NCBI GenBank assembly: GCA_964644845.1
Contig: CAZXXS010000011.1
Location: forward strand, 62,001-126,000
Length of the DNA stretch: 64,000 nt
Direction of reading: 5' to 3'
DNA from: Geothermovivens sp964644845
GTDB lineage: Bacteria > Zhuqueibacterota > Zhuqueibacteria > Oleimicrobiales > Geothermoviventaceae
Within the stretch, counting starts at the first letter, position 1; each line of letters opens with the position of its first letter. The position numbers and the translations under genes are program-made. Below the pieces are notes generated by a model, which searched no databases, was not told the origin of the DNA, and saw nothing but the letters and a program-made list of their open reading frames with translations. Shown piece by piece: positions 36,489 to 45,897 of this stretch.

Positions 36489-36517
36489 TTGACAAAGTGT
36501 TACAAAAGTTGTAGAAT
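36489..36517 (+). promoter_or_regulatory. Near-consensus sigma70 promoter of the LacI/cassette 2 operon
   Basis: TTGACA (36489-36494), a 17-bp spacer and TAGAAT (36512-36517). This is the best promoter in the window and lies directly before the double operator. Confidence 0.85.
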
Positions 36518-36544
36518 GGAAGCGCTTCCCTGGAAGCCCTTCCA
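36518..36544 (+). promoter_or_regulatory. Double LacI-type operator
   Basis: GGAAGCGCTTCC (36518-36529) is a perfect 12-bp palindrome with the central CG typical of LacI-family sites, abutting the -10. TGGAAGCCCTTCCA (36531-36544) is a second inverted repeat, with 6-bp arms around CC. A repressor bound here would block transcription initiation, so the downstream LacI-family gene probably autoregulates the operon. Confidence 0.75.
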
Positions 36545-36651
36545 CAGACGCTAAGTAGCACGTTCTGAAGCAATTGGGTGGCTCCACAAAACGTGGAGAT
36601 TCAGACGTCGGCTTTTCCACTACGAACCTCAGCGAAAGCGTGCTCATCGAC

Positions 36652-37665
36652 ATGGCAACCATCTACGACGTCGCCAAAAAGGCTGGAGTAGGCATCGGTA
36701 CGGTGTCCAGAGCCTTGAACGACAGTCCGAACATTTCCCCGCAAACCAAGGAAAAAGTACTGCGTGTGGTGCGCGAAATGGGTTACAAGCCGCACGCGCT
36801 GGCTCGCGGCCTGGCCCGTAAGCGGACTGGCGCCATCGGGGCTGTGGTGCCGTTTTTCACAAACTACTTCTTCATCGAGCTGCTCAAAGGCATTCAAAAC
36901 GAGGTCAGCCGCCTGGGGTACGACCTCGTTCTTTTTTCCGCGGACGACGTGAGCAGGGGAGAGGAGATCCTCGAACGGATTGTGCGCGAAAGCCGCGTAG
37001 ACGCTGTGCTTTACGTGTCGATGCCTCTCTCGGACAAGGTGTTGCACCGTGTGCAAAGCCTTCGCGTTCCGGTTGTTCTGGTTGACCAGTTTCATCCCAA
37101 CGTGGATTCGATCTACGTAGAAAACCAGCGGGCCGCGTACAAGGCCACGCGTTTCATGATCCAGCACGGCTACCGACGTCTCGGCATGATCAACGGACAG
37201 CTTCGCAGCCGACCTGCTCGGGAAAGGCAGGAGGGCTTCTTGCAAGCAATCCGGGAAGCGGGGTTGCAGGTCAGGCCAGAGTGGTTGGTGGAGTGCGACA
37301 ATCTTGACGGCCAGGATGGGTTCAACGCGCCCGCCGGCTACCGAGCCATGCGCATGCTGCTGGAGCTCAGAGAACGTCCTGAGGCGCTGTTTGTTGCCAG
37401 CGATGTCCAGGCTTACGGAGCCTTGCGAGCGCTACGCGAAGCCGGGGTGCGCGTTCCAGACGATCTGGCGTTGATCGGGTTTGACGACATCCAGACGTCC
37501 GAGTTGGTGGGATTGACCACCGTGCGCCAACCCATGTTCGAAATGGGAAGGCTAGCCGTGCGCCGCCTGGGTAACAGGCTGAAAGGTTCCGACGACGGAC
37601 TGTGGCACAAGGCGTTGGAGACGGAACTTGTTGTCCGCCAAACCTGTTCGGGTGGGCGGTCCTGA
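36652..37665 (+). CDS. LacI-family transcriptional regulator
   Basis: A 337-aa protein beginning at ATG 36652, where the product opens MATIYDVAKKAGVGIGTVSRAL, the canonical LacI HTH. No Shine-Dalgarno sequence is evident, so translation may be weak. Residues about 45-58 are the hinge (YKPHALARGLARKRT). About 60-330 is the periplasmic-binding-type effector domain (IGAVVPFFTNYFFIELLKGI, LIGFDDIQTSELVGLTTVRQP). It probably binds the two palindromes at its own promoter. The receptor of cassette 2 starts 48 bp downstream, so the regulator likely controls that cassette and perhaps the glycosidases beyond. The effector is presumably a sugar, unknown here. Confidence 0.93.
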   Translation: MATIYDVAKKAGVGIGTVSRALNDSPNISPQTKEKVLRVVREMGYKPHALARGLARKRTGAIGAVVPFFTNYFFIELLKGIQNEVSRLGYDLVLFSADDVSRGEEILERIVRESRVDAVLYVSMPLSDKVLHRVQSLRVPVVLVDQFHPNVDSIYVENQRAAYKATRFMIQHGYRRLGMINGQLRSRPARERQEGFLQAIREAGLQVRPEWLVECDNLDGQDGFNAPAGYRAMRMLLELRERPEALFVASDVQAYGALRALREAGVRVPDDLALIGFDDIQTSELVGLTTVRQPMFEMGRLAVRRLGNRLKGSDDGLWHKALETELVVRQTCSGGRS

Positions 37666-37713
37666 GGGGAAAGGACCAAACACGTGTGATTTTCGCATTT
37701 TGGGAGAACCATC

Positions 37714-40593
37714 ATGCGTTTTGAGAAAGCATGTTCTGCCCTGTTGGCGCTGGTCGTGCTGGTGTCCGCGGCTGCTGCCTTTGCAGGGACTACGGGCAAA
37801 ATCACCGGTCGCGTGATCGATGCCGAAACCGGCGATCCGCTCCCCGGCGTGAATGTGGTCGTCGAAGGTACCACCATGGGGGCTGCGACCGACGTGGACG
37901 GCTACTACGTGATTCTTCGAGTGCCGCCGGGCACTTACACTTTGGCGGCGCAGATGATCGGTTACCAGGTCCAGCGCGTGGAGAACGTGCGGGTAAACGT
38001 GGACATGACTACCACCATCAACTTCAAGCTGCACCAGACGGTGGTTGAGATGGGCAAGTCGGTGACAGTGGTGGCTCAGCGACCGGTGGTGCAAATGGAC
38101 ATGACCTCGTCTCTGTCTTCTGTTCAGGCGGACGAAATCCAGAACCTGCCCGTACAGGAGATGAGCGACGTGTTGGAATTGCAGGCTGGCCTGGTGAAGG
38201 ACGCCTTCGGTGGGATTCACGTGCGCGGCGGGCGCAGCGGGGAGGTCGCCTACTGGGTGGACGGCATTCAGACGACGGACGTGTTCAACGGTCAACTCGG
38301 CGTGGAGGTTGAAAATAGCGCTATTCAGGAGCTACAGGTGATTTCTGGCACGTTCAACGCCGAGTACGGCCAGGCCATGTCCGGCATCGTGAACATTGTG
38401 ACCAAGGAAGGCGGTGAGCATTTCACGGGCGAGCTACAGACCTACGTGGGCGACTACGTCACGTTCGATGACCAAACGTACTTTGTGCTCAAACCGAAGC
38501 GGAGGGTTCGCGACGCTATTTATTCTCCTGATCCGGATTCCCTTGAACGCATCAACCCGTTACGAAGCTGGAATCCGATCTACAACATCCAGGCCAGTTT
38601 GAGTGGCCCGATGCCCTTCTCCGGCGGGCGAGGAACCTTCTTCGCGAACATTCGGCGTTACGTTTCGGACGGTTACCTCTACGGCTTACGCTGGTTCACA
38701 CCGCAGGGACTTCTGGGTGATGGCAAGCTTGTGCCCATGAATCCGTACCGGAAGACGTCGGTACAATCGAAACTGGCTTACCGCTTCAAGCCCGGCCTGA
38801 AGATGACGTACACGTTGTTGTGGAACAAAAACCGCTACCGCTACTACGACCACTACTTCAAATACAATCCTGACGCGCTTTACCGTCGTTTCGAAGACGG
38901 TCTGAACCACATCCTGGCACTCACGCACACGTTGTCACCGAAGACGTACTACGAATTCAAACTGAGCCGCTTCGAAACCAAGTACAAGCACTACCTCTAC
39001 GAGGACCCGTACGATGCACCAGCCTACGTTGTTCACCGCGACTCGACGGACACGACCAAAGTCTGGTACACGATCAGCAGTGCAGATCCGACTGGGTACG
39101 TCCATCCCGATTCGCTGATGGCTCCGGCTCCGTGGAGCTTCTCCGACGGCGGTACGCCGCTGCAGCACTTCAGCCGACGCACCTCGTACGTAGTTGCCAA
39201 GTTCGACCTTACCAGCCAAATCACCCGGCACCACGAGGTGAAGACCGGTTTCGAAGGGAGATTTCACGACCTGTCGATGGTTGACTACACACTGATCCCG
39301 AAGAAAATCGGCAACACAGATATTCAGCCGTTTCAGCCGGATGTCCCGCCTCGCACGTCGCCGCTCCACAACGAATTCCACAACAAACCGATTGAGCTGT
39401 CTGCGTACGTCCAGGACAAGATGGAATTCAAAGAAATGATTGTGAATTTGGGCGTGCGTTTCGATTACTTTGACCCCGATGCCAAGATTCTTGCCGATCC
39501 CTCGGATCCCAACATCGACGACCCATTCAAACCCGAGCACCGCTACAAGAACTGGAGCCCCACAACGCCGGAGTCACTGCTCGTTGAGTACACGCGAGAA
39601 GAGCGTGAGGCGTTTTGGTGGAAAAAGGCTCCGGCGAAAATGCAAGTCAGCCCCCGTTTTGGGATCGCCTACCCGATTACTGACCGTGGTGTGATTCATT
39701 TTAGCTACGGTCACTTCTTCCAGGTACCGCAGTTCGAGTACCTGTACGGTGAAATCAAGGTGCCGCGCACCTCGGGTAACGCGACGCTGCTGCACAACCC
39801 GGACCTGAAACCGCAGCGCACCGTGATGTACGAAATCGGGCTGCAGCAGCAGATTGCGGAGAACGTGGGGATCGACGTGACCATGTTCTACCGCGACATC
39901 CGCGACTGGGTTGGTGTGGGACCGCCCATTCCAACGCCCATCCCAAGTGTGTCGTACACCAAATTTGTGAATAAGGATTACGCCAACGTGCGCGGCGTGA
40001 CCTTGAGCATCGACAAGCGCTACAGCAACTACTTTGCTTTCAATTTGGACTACACGTTCCAGATTGCGGAGGGGAGCGCGTCGAACCCGCAGGACGAGTA
40101 CTTCGATCGACTTTCGAACCGGGCACCGCGCATTCAGCTCATCCCACTGGCCTGGGACCAGCGTCACACGCTGAACGGTACAGTAAGCGTGGGGACAAGC
40201 ACCTGGCGAGTGAGCCTGATTGGGCGATTCTGGTCCGGACAGCCGTACACACCGCGTTTCCCAGTCGGGATGGTAGCCGGAAGCAGTGCTTTTGTGGGTT
40301 TGCGCGAGAACAGCGCACGGAAACCCGCGCAAAACAGCTTCGACCTGCGCATTTACAAGCAGTTCAAGCTTGGCAGATGGGGATTGGCTTTGTTTGCGAA
40401 CATCTACAACGTTTTCGACCAGCGTAGCCCGACGAACGTGTACACAGACACGGGCAGCCCCGACTACACGCTGGACGTGCGCAGTGTCGGGGCCGATCCG
40501 CACCGGGTGAGCACGCTCGAGGACAACACCGTGCATCCGGACTGGTACATCCCGCCCAGGCAGGTTCAGGTGGGTGCTTCGTTCACGTTCTGA
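37714..40593 (+). CDS. TonB-dependent receptor with carboxypeptidase-regulatory-like domain (cassette 2)
   Basis: A 959-aa paralogue of the receptor at 6698. The signal peptide is FEKACSALLALVVLVSAAAAFAG. Residues about 25-110 are the CarboxypepD_reg domain (GKITGRVIDAETGDPLPGVN). The plug has IHVRGGRSGEVAYWVDGIQ and ELQVISGTFNAEYGQAMSG. The barrel ends in QVQVGASFTF with the expected terminal Phe. It imports an unknown ligand across the outer membrane with TonB. Again no SusD is present. Control by the LacI regulator upstream and the starch-binding-like protein at the cassette end favour a carbohydrate ligand. Confidence 0.92.
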   Translation: MRFEKACSALLALVVLVSAAAAFAGTTGKITGRVIDAETGDPLPGVNVVVEGTTMGAATDVDGYYVILRVPPGTYTLAAQMIGYQVQRVENVRVNVDMTTTINFKLHQTVVEMGKSVTVVAQRPVVQMDMTSSLSSVQADEIQNLPVQEMSDVLELQAGLVKDAFGGIHVRGGRSGEVAYWVDGIQTTDVFNGQLGVEVENSAIQELQVISGTFNAEYGQAMSGIVNIVTKEGGEHFTGELQTYVGDYVTFDDQTYFVLKPKRRVRDAIYSPDPDSLERINPLRSWNPIYNIQASLSGPMPFSGGRGTFFANIRRYVSDGYLYGLRWFTPQGLLGDGKLVPMNPYRKTSVQSKLAYRFKPGLKMTYTLLWNKNRYRYYDHYFKYNPDALYRRFEDGLNHILALTHTLSPKTYYEFKLSRFETKYKHYLYEDPYDAPAYVVHRDSTDTTKVWYTISSADPTGYVHPDSLMAPAPWSFSDGGTPLQHFSRRTSYVVAKFDLTSQITRHHEVKTGFEGRFHDLSMVDYTLIPKKIGNTDIQPFQPDVPPRTSPLHNEFHNKPIELSAYVQDKMEFKEMIVNLGVRFDYFDPDAKILADPSDPNIDDPFKPEHRYKNWSPTTPESLLVEYTREEREAFWWKKAPAKMQVSPRFGIAYPITDRGVIHFSYGHFFQVPQFEYLYGEIKVPRTSGNATLLHNPDLKPQRTVMYEIGLQQQIAENVGIDVTMFYRDIRDWVGVGPPIPTPIPSVSYTKFVNKDYANVRGVTLSIDKRYSNYFAFNLDYTFQIAEGSASNPQDEYFDRLSNRAPRIQLIPLAWDQRHTLNGTVSVGTSTWRVSLIGRFWSGQPYTPRFPVGMVAGSSAFVGLRENSARKPAQNSFDLRIYKQFKLGRWGLALFANIYNVFDQRSPTNVYTDTGSPDYTLDVRSVGADPHRVSTLEDNTVHPDWYIPPRQVQVGASFTF

Positions 40594-40663
40594 GTCACGT
40601 GCAGATGGATCGAAGCGTTGTTTTGCAGTGAAGTTGCAAATGCGATCAACAGGTGACCACGAC

Positions 40664-43600
40664 ATGAAGAGACTCGGTGGCGTTTTCCTGACGGCCGCTC
40701 TGGGGCTGTTCCTGCTGGTACCAGGCGTGTGGGCACAGCCCAAGCCGCATGGCGACCAGCGTTACGAGAAGAAGGGCATTCACAGCGGCAACAGAATTCG
40801 CACGACCTTTTACAATTCTGGCTTCGTAGGCCGGGTTGGCAACGTACCGGAGGACATCGGCGGCGAATGGCCGATCAACTCGGGACATGAGTACATCGGC
40901 GACATGCTCGTAATGGTGGGTTCCGAGATCAAAGACATTCACGGGCAGGTGCGGCACTCAGTTGTCACCCCGCGAGGCCCGATGGTAAGCGCTCGCACCG
41001 GCGACCGTTCCGACGACGGCACCAAATGGTACACCTGGGAGCCGCTGCCGGGCTACGCCAATCCTGACACAAACCTGGTAGCCATGAGCCACCTGCCCAT
41101 TTCCTGGCCGCCGTACTGGCCGGACAAAATGGACGACGTGGTGGACCCGGGTTGGCCGGGATCCTGGAACGGCTATTTTGGCAAAAACGTGTTCAACGCC
41201 GACCAGGAAAGCTACTACGTGATGGACGACTACAACGACGCCCGTTACGATTTCTACCCAGACAGCACCGATCTGTCGCGGCGAGGTCTCGGGATCCAGG
41301 GCGCGGTGCGGGGGTTTCAGTGGTCGCATCCGCTTGCCCAGGATGTGCTGTTTCAGGTGTACGATTTCACCAACATTGGCACGTACCCGCACGAAAAGAT
41401 GGTCTTTGGCATCATCTGGGGTGGCATGGTCGGCGGCGACGGCGAGGACGACAACGCCTCTTTCGACATCAACGACAACATTACCTACACGTGGGATTTC
41501 GACAACATCGGGGCTGGTGGCTGGTCGCCGGTTGGCTGGGCTGCGTGCGCGTTCCTAGAAAGCCCGGGTAACTCCTGGGACGGCATCGACAACGACGGTG
41601 ATGGGGCCAACGGACCTGGCAAGACGATCGACGAATCTTTGTTTGCACCGCGGCAATTGCAAGCTGGCGACCCTGTGGTTGTAATCGATTACGACACCTT
41701 CGAGCGCACGGTGGTAACCATGCCAGGGGATTCACTCGTAGTTCCCTACCGGTACCTCGGGGAGCAACGTGAACTTGTGTTCCACCCGGGCGACACGGTG
41801 GAGGAAATCCCTCGTAACCTGATCGACGACAATTTGAACGGGCTGATTGACGAGAACAACGGCAGTTCGATCGAAATTGCCCCCGGTGTGTACCAGACCA
41901 CTTACCTGTACACCGGACTCAAGTACATCGACTACGTAACGGGCGAAGGGAAAGACAACCTTCTTATCGACGAGCGGCGCGATGACGGAATCGACAACGA
42001 CGGCGACTGGGATCCGGTGAACGACGACGTTGGATTGGACGGGGCCTTCAACACGGGGGATCCGGGCGAGGGTGACGGTGTGCCCACTTCCGGCGCCGGT
42101 ACGGATCTGCCGGGCGAACCGCACATCGACAAGACCGACATCACGGAGTCGGACCAGCTCGGTCTGACGAGTTTCTACTTCTTCTACCCGTTCAATCTTT
42201 TTTCCCTGCGCGAAGACGAGAAGATTTGGAAAAACATGGAGCCCGGCTACTTCAACTCGACCGCGCAAAATGTGGACGGCGATTTCATCTACGGCTCCGG
42301 CTACTTCCCCTTGCGGCCAGGGGAGACGGAGCGCATCTCGGTGGCGGTCATTTTCGGGTGGAATAAAGAGGAACTCTTGCGGACCAAACGAACCGTCCAG
42401 AAAATCTACGACGAAAACTACAATTTTGCCAAAGCCCCACGGCTTCCGAAGGTTTGGGCTGTGGCAGGCGACGGCGAGGTAACCATTTACTGGGACGACG
42501 CCGCGGAGTACTCGTGGGATGTGCTCTCGGGTTACGACTTTGAGGGCTACAAGATTTACCGCTCTTCAGATCCTGGTTTCCAGGACGCTCTCCCCGTAAC
42601 CGACGCGTTCGGTTCGCGCAAACTGGACGCTCCGATGGCCCAGTTCGACAAGATCGACGGCATCAAGGGCTTTTTCCCGATTGGTTACGACGGTACGCAA
42701 TTCTACCTGGGCGACGACACGGGCCTGGTGCACTCGTTTCGCGACACCACGGTACAAAACGGGCACACTTACTTCTACGCGGTAACGGCTTACGACCACG
42801 GGGAACCAGCGCTGGGGATTCTTCCTTCGGAAACGTCCAAGTACGCGACAATCGACCGGAGTGGAAAGATCGAGACGGCGCAGAACGTGGTGGCTGTGCG
42901 GCCTGAAGCCCCGGTGGCGGGGTTTGTGGCGCCGGAAGCCGTCAAGAAGGCGGAAAAACAGCCGGGCACGATTGGTACCGGCGAGGTCTACCTGCAAGTG
43001 GTGGACGAAACGCGCGTCAAAGACGGGCACGTGTACGAAATTCGCTTCTACGACACGTCGTCCGACGGTCTCGACAACGACGGTGACTGGGATCGGATGA
43101 CGGATGACGTCGGGGCAGACGGCGTGGCAGGCACCGGGGATTTGGGCGAGGGTGACGGCAAGCCGACCCGCGGCGAGCCGAATGTCGACCTGCGAGATCC
43201 TGACGAGTTCGTACCCATCACGTCGGAGTACGAGGTCCTGGACGTCACAGATCCCGCCAATCCCGTGCAGCTGTTCAAGGTTCCGTTCGTGGAGGTGATT
43301 AAACGTGGGGCCGAGGCGGACACGGTGGCTGATCGGATCCACCAGGACAAAGACGGTAGCCGGGATTTCTTTGACGGCCTTCGTTTCAACATCAAGAACG
43401 ATTGGGAGATCCGTCGTATCCCGGATCAGTCCAACTGGAACATCATTCATCCGGATCAGCCGCAGAATTACAAGTACAGCTTTTCCGTGTTCGAGGCCTC
43501 GGGTGTTTACACACGGGGCGTGCCCTACCCGGTCTACTACAAGATCGCCTTCCTGGACACAACCGAGAACACGTCGGACGAGCTAACGGTCTACCGTCTC

Positions 43601-44275
43601 GGCGCTGGCGGAAAGCCAGGTGCACCGGTACACATCCCCAGTGTGCCGTGCAATTTCAAGGTCATTGACGGCAACACCGGCGAAGAAGCCAGGTTTGCTT
43701 TTCTGGACTCCCCGCTGCGACCGTCGTTCATCTCGCCGGGTTTCCTCTCGAATCTCGACCGAATCATTTTCTTCGAGCAAGTGGGCGACTCGGACATCGT
43801 GACGTGGCAAGTGAGTTTCTTCGGCAACGACACGACCTACCACCATCCGCGTGCTGGCGACACGCTAACTATCCGAACCACGGCACCGTTCAAGACGGGC
43901 GATGCTTTTGTAGCCAAGGCGGAGGGCCCGAAAATAGATCCGGCGAAGGCCAGGGCTGAGCTGGCGCGAATCAAGGTTGTGCCAAATCCGTACGTGGCAG
44001 CGGCGACGTGGGAGCCTAGGAACCCGTTCGAGACGGGGCGCGGCCCGCGCGAACTGCACTTTACGCACCTGCCCAAGAAGTGCACGATCCGGATTTACAC
44101 CGTCCAGGGTGAGCTGGTAGCCACAATCGAGCACGACTCACCTCTGGAGGACGGGACTGCAGAATGGAACATGCTGACGAAGGACAACCTGGACATTGCC
44201 TACGGTGTGTACATCTACCACATCGACGCACCGGGTCTGGGCGAAGTGGTTGGCAAGTTTGCAGTGATCAAGTGA
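40664..44275 (+). CDS. Large secreted Ca-loop/FN3 protein of cassette 2
   Basis: A 1203-aa protein starting at ATG 40664 with signal peptide MKRLGGVFLTAALGLFLLVPGVWAQ; the 30 upstream codons of the frame overlap the receptor end and are not used. It is a full-length paralogue of the product at 9577, with the shared blocks given there. It has several acidic loops of the form DGIDNDGDWD and GLDNDGDWDRMTDDVGADG that could bind calcium. It also has an FN3-like segment (EVTIYWDDAAEYSW, DFEGYKIYRSSD) and a C-terminal FlgD-like domain (CTIRIYTVQGELVATIEHD, YGVYIYHIDAPGLGEVVGKFAVIK). It is probably exported and works with the receptor. No named family recognised. Confidence 0.75.
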   Translation: MKRLGGVFLTAALGLFLLVPGVWAQPKPHGDQRYEKKGIHSGNRIRTTFYNSGFVGRVGNVPEDIGGEWPINSGHEYIGDMLVMVGSEIKDIHGQVRHSVVTPRGPMVSARTGDRSDDGTKWYTWEPLPGYANPDTNLVAMSHLPISWPPYWPDKMDDVVDPGWPGSWNGYFGKNVFNADQESYYVMDDYNDARYDFYPDSTDLSRRGLGIQGAVRGFQWSHPLAQDVLFQVYDFTNIGTYPHEKMVFGIIWGGMVGGDGEDDNASFDINDNITYTWDFDNIGAGGWSPVGWAACAFLESPGNSWDGIDNDGDGANGPGKTIDESLFAPRQLQAGDPVVVIDYDTFERTVVTMPGDSLVVPYRYLGEQRELVFHPGDTVEEIPRNLIDDNLNGLIDENNGSSIEIAPGVYQTTYLYTGLKYIDYVTGEGKDNLLIDERRDDGIDNDGDWDPVNDDVGLDGAFNTGDPGEGDGVPTSGAGTDLPGEPHIDKTDITESDQLGLTSFYFFYPFNLFSLREDEKIWKNMEPGYFNSTAQNVDGDFIYGSGYFPLRPGETERISVAVIFGWNKEELLRTKRTVQKIYDENYNFAKAPRLPKVWAVAGDGEVTIYWDDAAEYSWDVLSGYDFEGYKIYRSSDPGFQDALPVTDAFGSRKLDAPMAQFDKIDGIKGFFPIGYDGTQFYLGDDTGLVHSFRDTTVQNGHTYFYAVTAYDHGEPALGILPSETSKYATIDRSGKIETAQNVVAVRPEAPVAGFVAPEAVKKAEKQPGTIGTGEVYLQVVDETRVKDGHVYEIRFYDTSSDGLDNDGDWDRMTDDVGADGVAGTGDLGEGDGKPTRGEPNVDLRDPDEFVPITSEYEVLDVTDPANPVQLFKVPFVEVIKRGAEADTVADRIHQDKDGSRDFFDGLRFNIKNDWEIRRIPDQSNWNIIHPDQPQNYKYSFSVFEASGVYTRGVPYPVYYKIAFLDTTENTSDELTVYRLGAGGKPGAPVHIPSVPCNFKVIDGNTGEEARFAFLDSPLRPSFISPGFLSNLDRIIFFEQVGDSDIVTWQVSFFGNDTTYHHPRAGDTLTIRTTAPFKTGDAFVAKAEGPKIDPAKARAELARIKVVPNPYVAAATWEPRNPFETGRGPRELHFTHLPKKCTIRIYTVQGELVATIEHDSPLEDGTAEWNMLTKDNLDIAYGVYIYHIDAPGLGEVVGKFAVIK

Positions 44276-44297
44276 GGTCCAAGTCAGAGGGCTACGG

Positions 44298-45317
44298 ATG
44301 CGACGCATACTAATTTTGGTACTGGCGCTTAGCGTTCTGGCCGCAGGGGCTCGGGCGCAGAAAGTCTCCAAGGTGGGGACCACTGCGGCGCCGTTTCTGA
44401 ACATCCCAGTGGGTGCACGGGCAGTAGGTATGGGTAACGCGTTTGTGTCGGTCGCCGACGACGCCACCGCTCTGTACTGGAACCCCGCCGGCCTGGCCAA
44501 GGTGGATGCCAGCCAGGCTGTGTTTGTGCACACCAACTGGATCGCGGACATCAACTTCGATTTCGCCGGTGTGGCGTTGAACCTGGGTTCGGCCGGGGTT
44601 CTGGGCCTGCACGCCACATTCCTGACGATGGGCGAAATGGAGCGAACGACGGAGGTTTACCCGGAAGGCACAGGCGAACGCTTTAGCGCGGGGAGTTACG
44701 CTTTTGCGGCGACGTACGCGCGAGCCCTGACGGATCGTTTCTCGATTGGTGCCAACTTCAAGTACGTGCGCGAGTACATCCTGCATTCCTCGGCCCAGGG
44801 GCTGGCACTCGACATCGGTACCCATTTCGTGACCCAATTCAAAGGTTTGACGCTCGGGGCCATGATCTCGAACTTCGGCACCAAAATGCGCATGACCGGC
44901 CGCGACGTGCTGGTCCAGCACGACATCGATCCGACCCGGCACGGCAACAACGACCGCATCAATGCCGATTTGGAAACAGACGCTTACGACATGCCCCTGA
45001 TGCTCCGGGTGGGAATGTCCATCGATGTGCTCCAGGGGGTGGAACACCACTCGTTGTTGCTTGCTGTCGACGCTGCTCATCCCAGCGACAACGTCGAGTT
45101 CGTGGACCTGGGTGCTGAGTACGTGCTGATGGACATGTTTGCTCTCCGTGCCGGCTACAGTAGCCTGTTTTCGCGTGACAGCGAACAAGGGCTCACGTTT
45201 GGCGCCGGGCTGAATTACCGGCTGTTTGGGAACTTTGCTGTGCGTGTGGACTACGCGTACCAGTCGTTCGGTCGTTTCAACAACGTGCAGAAGGTGTCGC
45301 TGGGGATTGCGTTTTGA
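44298..45317 (+). CDS. PorV/UPF0164-like outer-membrane protein (cassette 2)
   Basis: A 339-aa protein with signal peptide RRILILVLALSVLAAGARAQ. The family signature APFLNIPVGARAVGMGNAF, followed by DDATALYWNPAGL, is nearly the same as in the protein at 12956. The middle and C-terminal blocks (LTDRFSIGANFKYV, NFGTKMRMTGRDVL, FGAGLNYRLFGNFAVRVDYAY) also align. It starts 22 bp after the large protein and is clearly in the same operon. It is likely a barrel that helps export or anchor the sorting-domain protein encoded next. Confidence 0.88.
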   Translation: MRRILILVLALSVLAAGARAQKVSKVGTTAAPFLNIPVGARAVGMGNAFVSVADDATALYWNPAGLAKVDASQAVFVHTNWIADINFDFAGVALNLGSAGVLGLHATFLTMGEMERTTEVYPEGTGERFSAGSYAFAATYARALTDRFSIGANFKYVREYILHSSAQGLALDIGTHFVTQFKGLTLGAMISNFGTKMRMTGRDVLVQHDIDPTRHGNNDRINADLETDAYDMPLMLRVGMSIDVLQGVEHHSLLLAVDAAHPSDNVEFVDLGAEYVLMDMFALRAGYSSLFSRDSEQGLTFGAGLNYRLFGNFAVRVDYAYQSFGRFNNVQKVSLGIAF

Positions 45318-45897
45318 AATCGCTAGTACGCCGGGGGGACGGTTCGCTGGACGAGGTCGGCTGGAGCGCAAGTTGGGTTGGTGGAACTCCCGAACAGGCA
45401 AGTGGTCACCGCGCCACGCCTTTGCAAGACCGAGACGCTGAGGAGCTGGGGGAAGGCACGGCCGGTGCGCGTGCACTTGGCTTGGAACCTGGAAAGGCTG
45501 TGTTCCACTTATTCAGCAGAAGCTCGGTGCGATTAACTTTGGCTGAAGAGCCCGCGCAACTGGGGCGTCTCGCGGTGGAAGAAGCCACGCCGCCAGTGGC
45601 AGGAGATTCGGCGGGTCTTGGGAGCCGATATTTGACGGGTTCGTCGAGCAGAGGTTTGCTTCGTTTGAGGCATACAAACCCGCTACAGTTTAGGGAAACA
45701 ACCTTCTGTTGCGGGAGACAGTGTTCGAGAAGGTGAGCGGAAGTGATTTGTCGAAGGAACAGGCGTTTGGAAGGGGAAGTGCTGAGGAGCAACGTGATCG
45801 CTTGAAAATCGGTGAAAGGAGGTGAGGCTGGAAAATCCGTTCAACGGGGGAAACGGGGCAGCGAGAGGTAGTGCGAACCAACAACGGGAGGCGAAGT
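45318..45897 (+). other. Leader/intergenic region before the starch-binding-like protein
   Basis: A 140-codon frame from 45314 overlaps the previous stop but has no family features and I reject it. No terminator was found, so read-through from cassette 2 is possible. The right end carries a displaced Shine-Dalgarno complement (45816-45825) and then the true ribosome site GGGAGG just before 45898. Confidence 0.5.
45816..45825 (+). promoter_or_regulatory. Displaced full-length Shine-Dalgarno complement in the leader of the starch-binding-like protein
   Basis: AAGGAGGTGA is identical to the element at 14058-14067 and starts 82 nt before the ATG at 45898. The intervening leaders also share GCGAGAGG and an AAC-AACAA-GGAGG-like end. 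A GTG overlaps the element, but it opens a frame unrelated to the gene. Confidence 0.5.

Larger units (their letters stand above)
35904..36651 (+). other. Regulatory intergenic region upstream of the LacI gene
   Basis: No coding frame is supported. The right end contains a near-perfect promoter and two adjoining palindromes (36489-36544). The first 550 bp show nothing I can assign. Confidence 0.6.

Noticed and set aside
45314..45736. 140-codon frame overlapping the stop of the PorV-like gene
   Set aside because: Begins with TTG, no motif, unlikely composition, and no homologue at the equivalent place in cassette 1.
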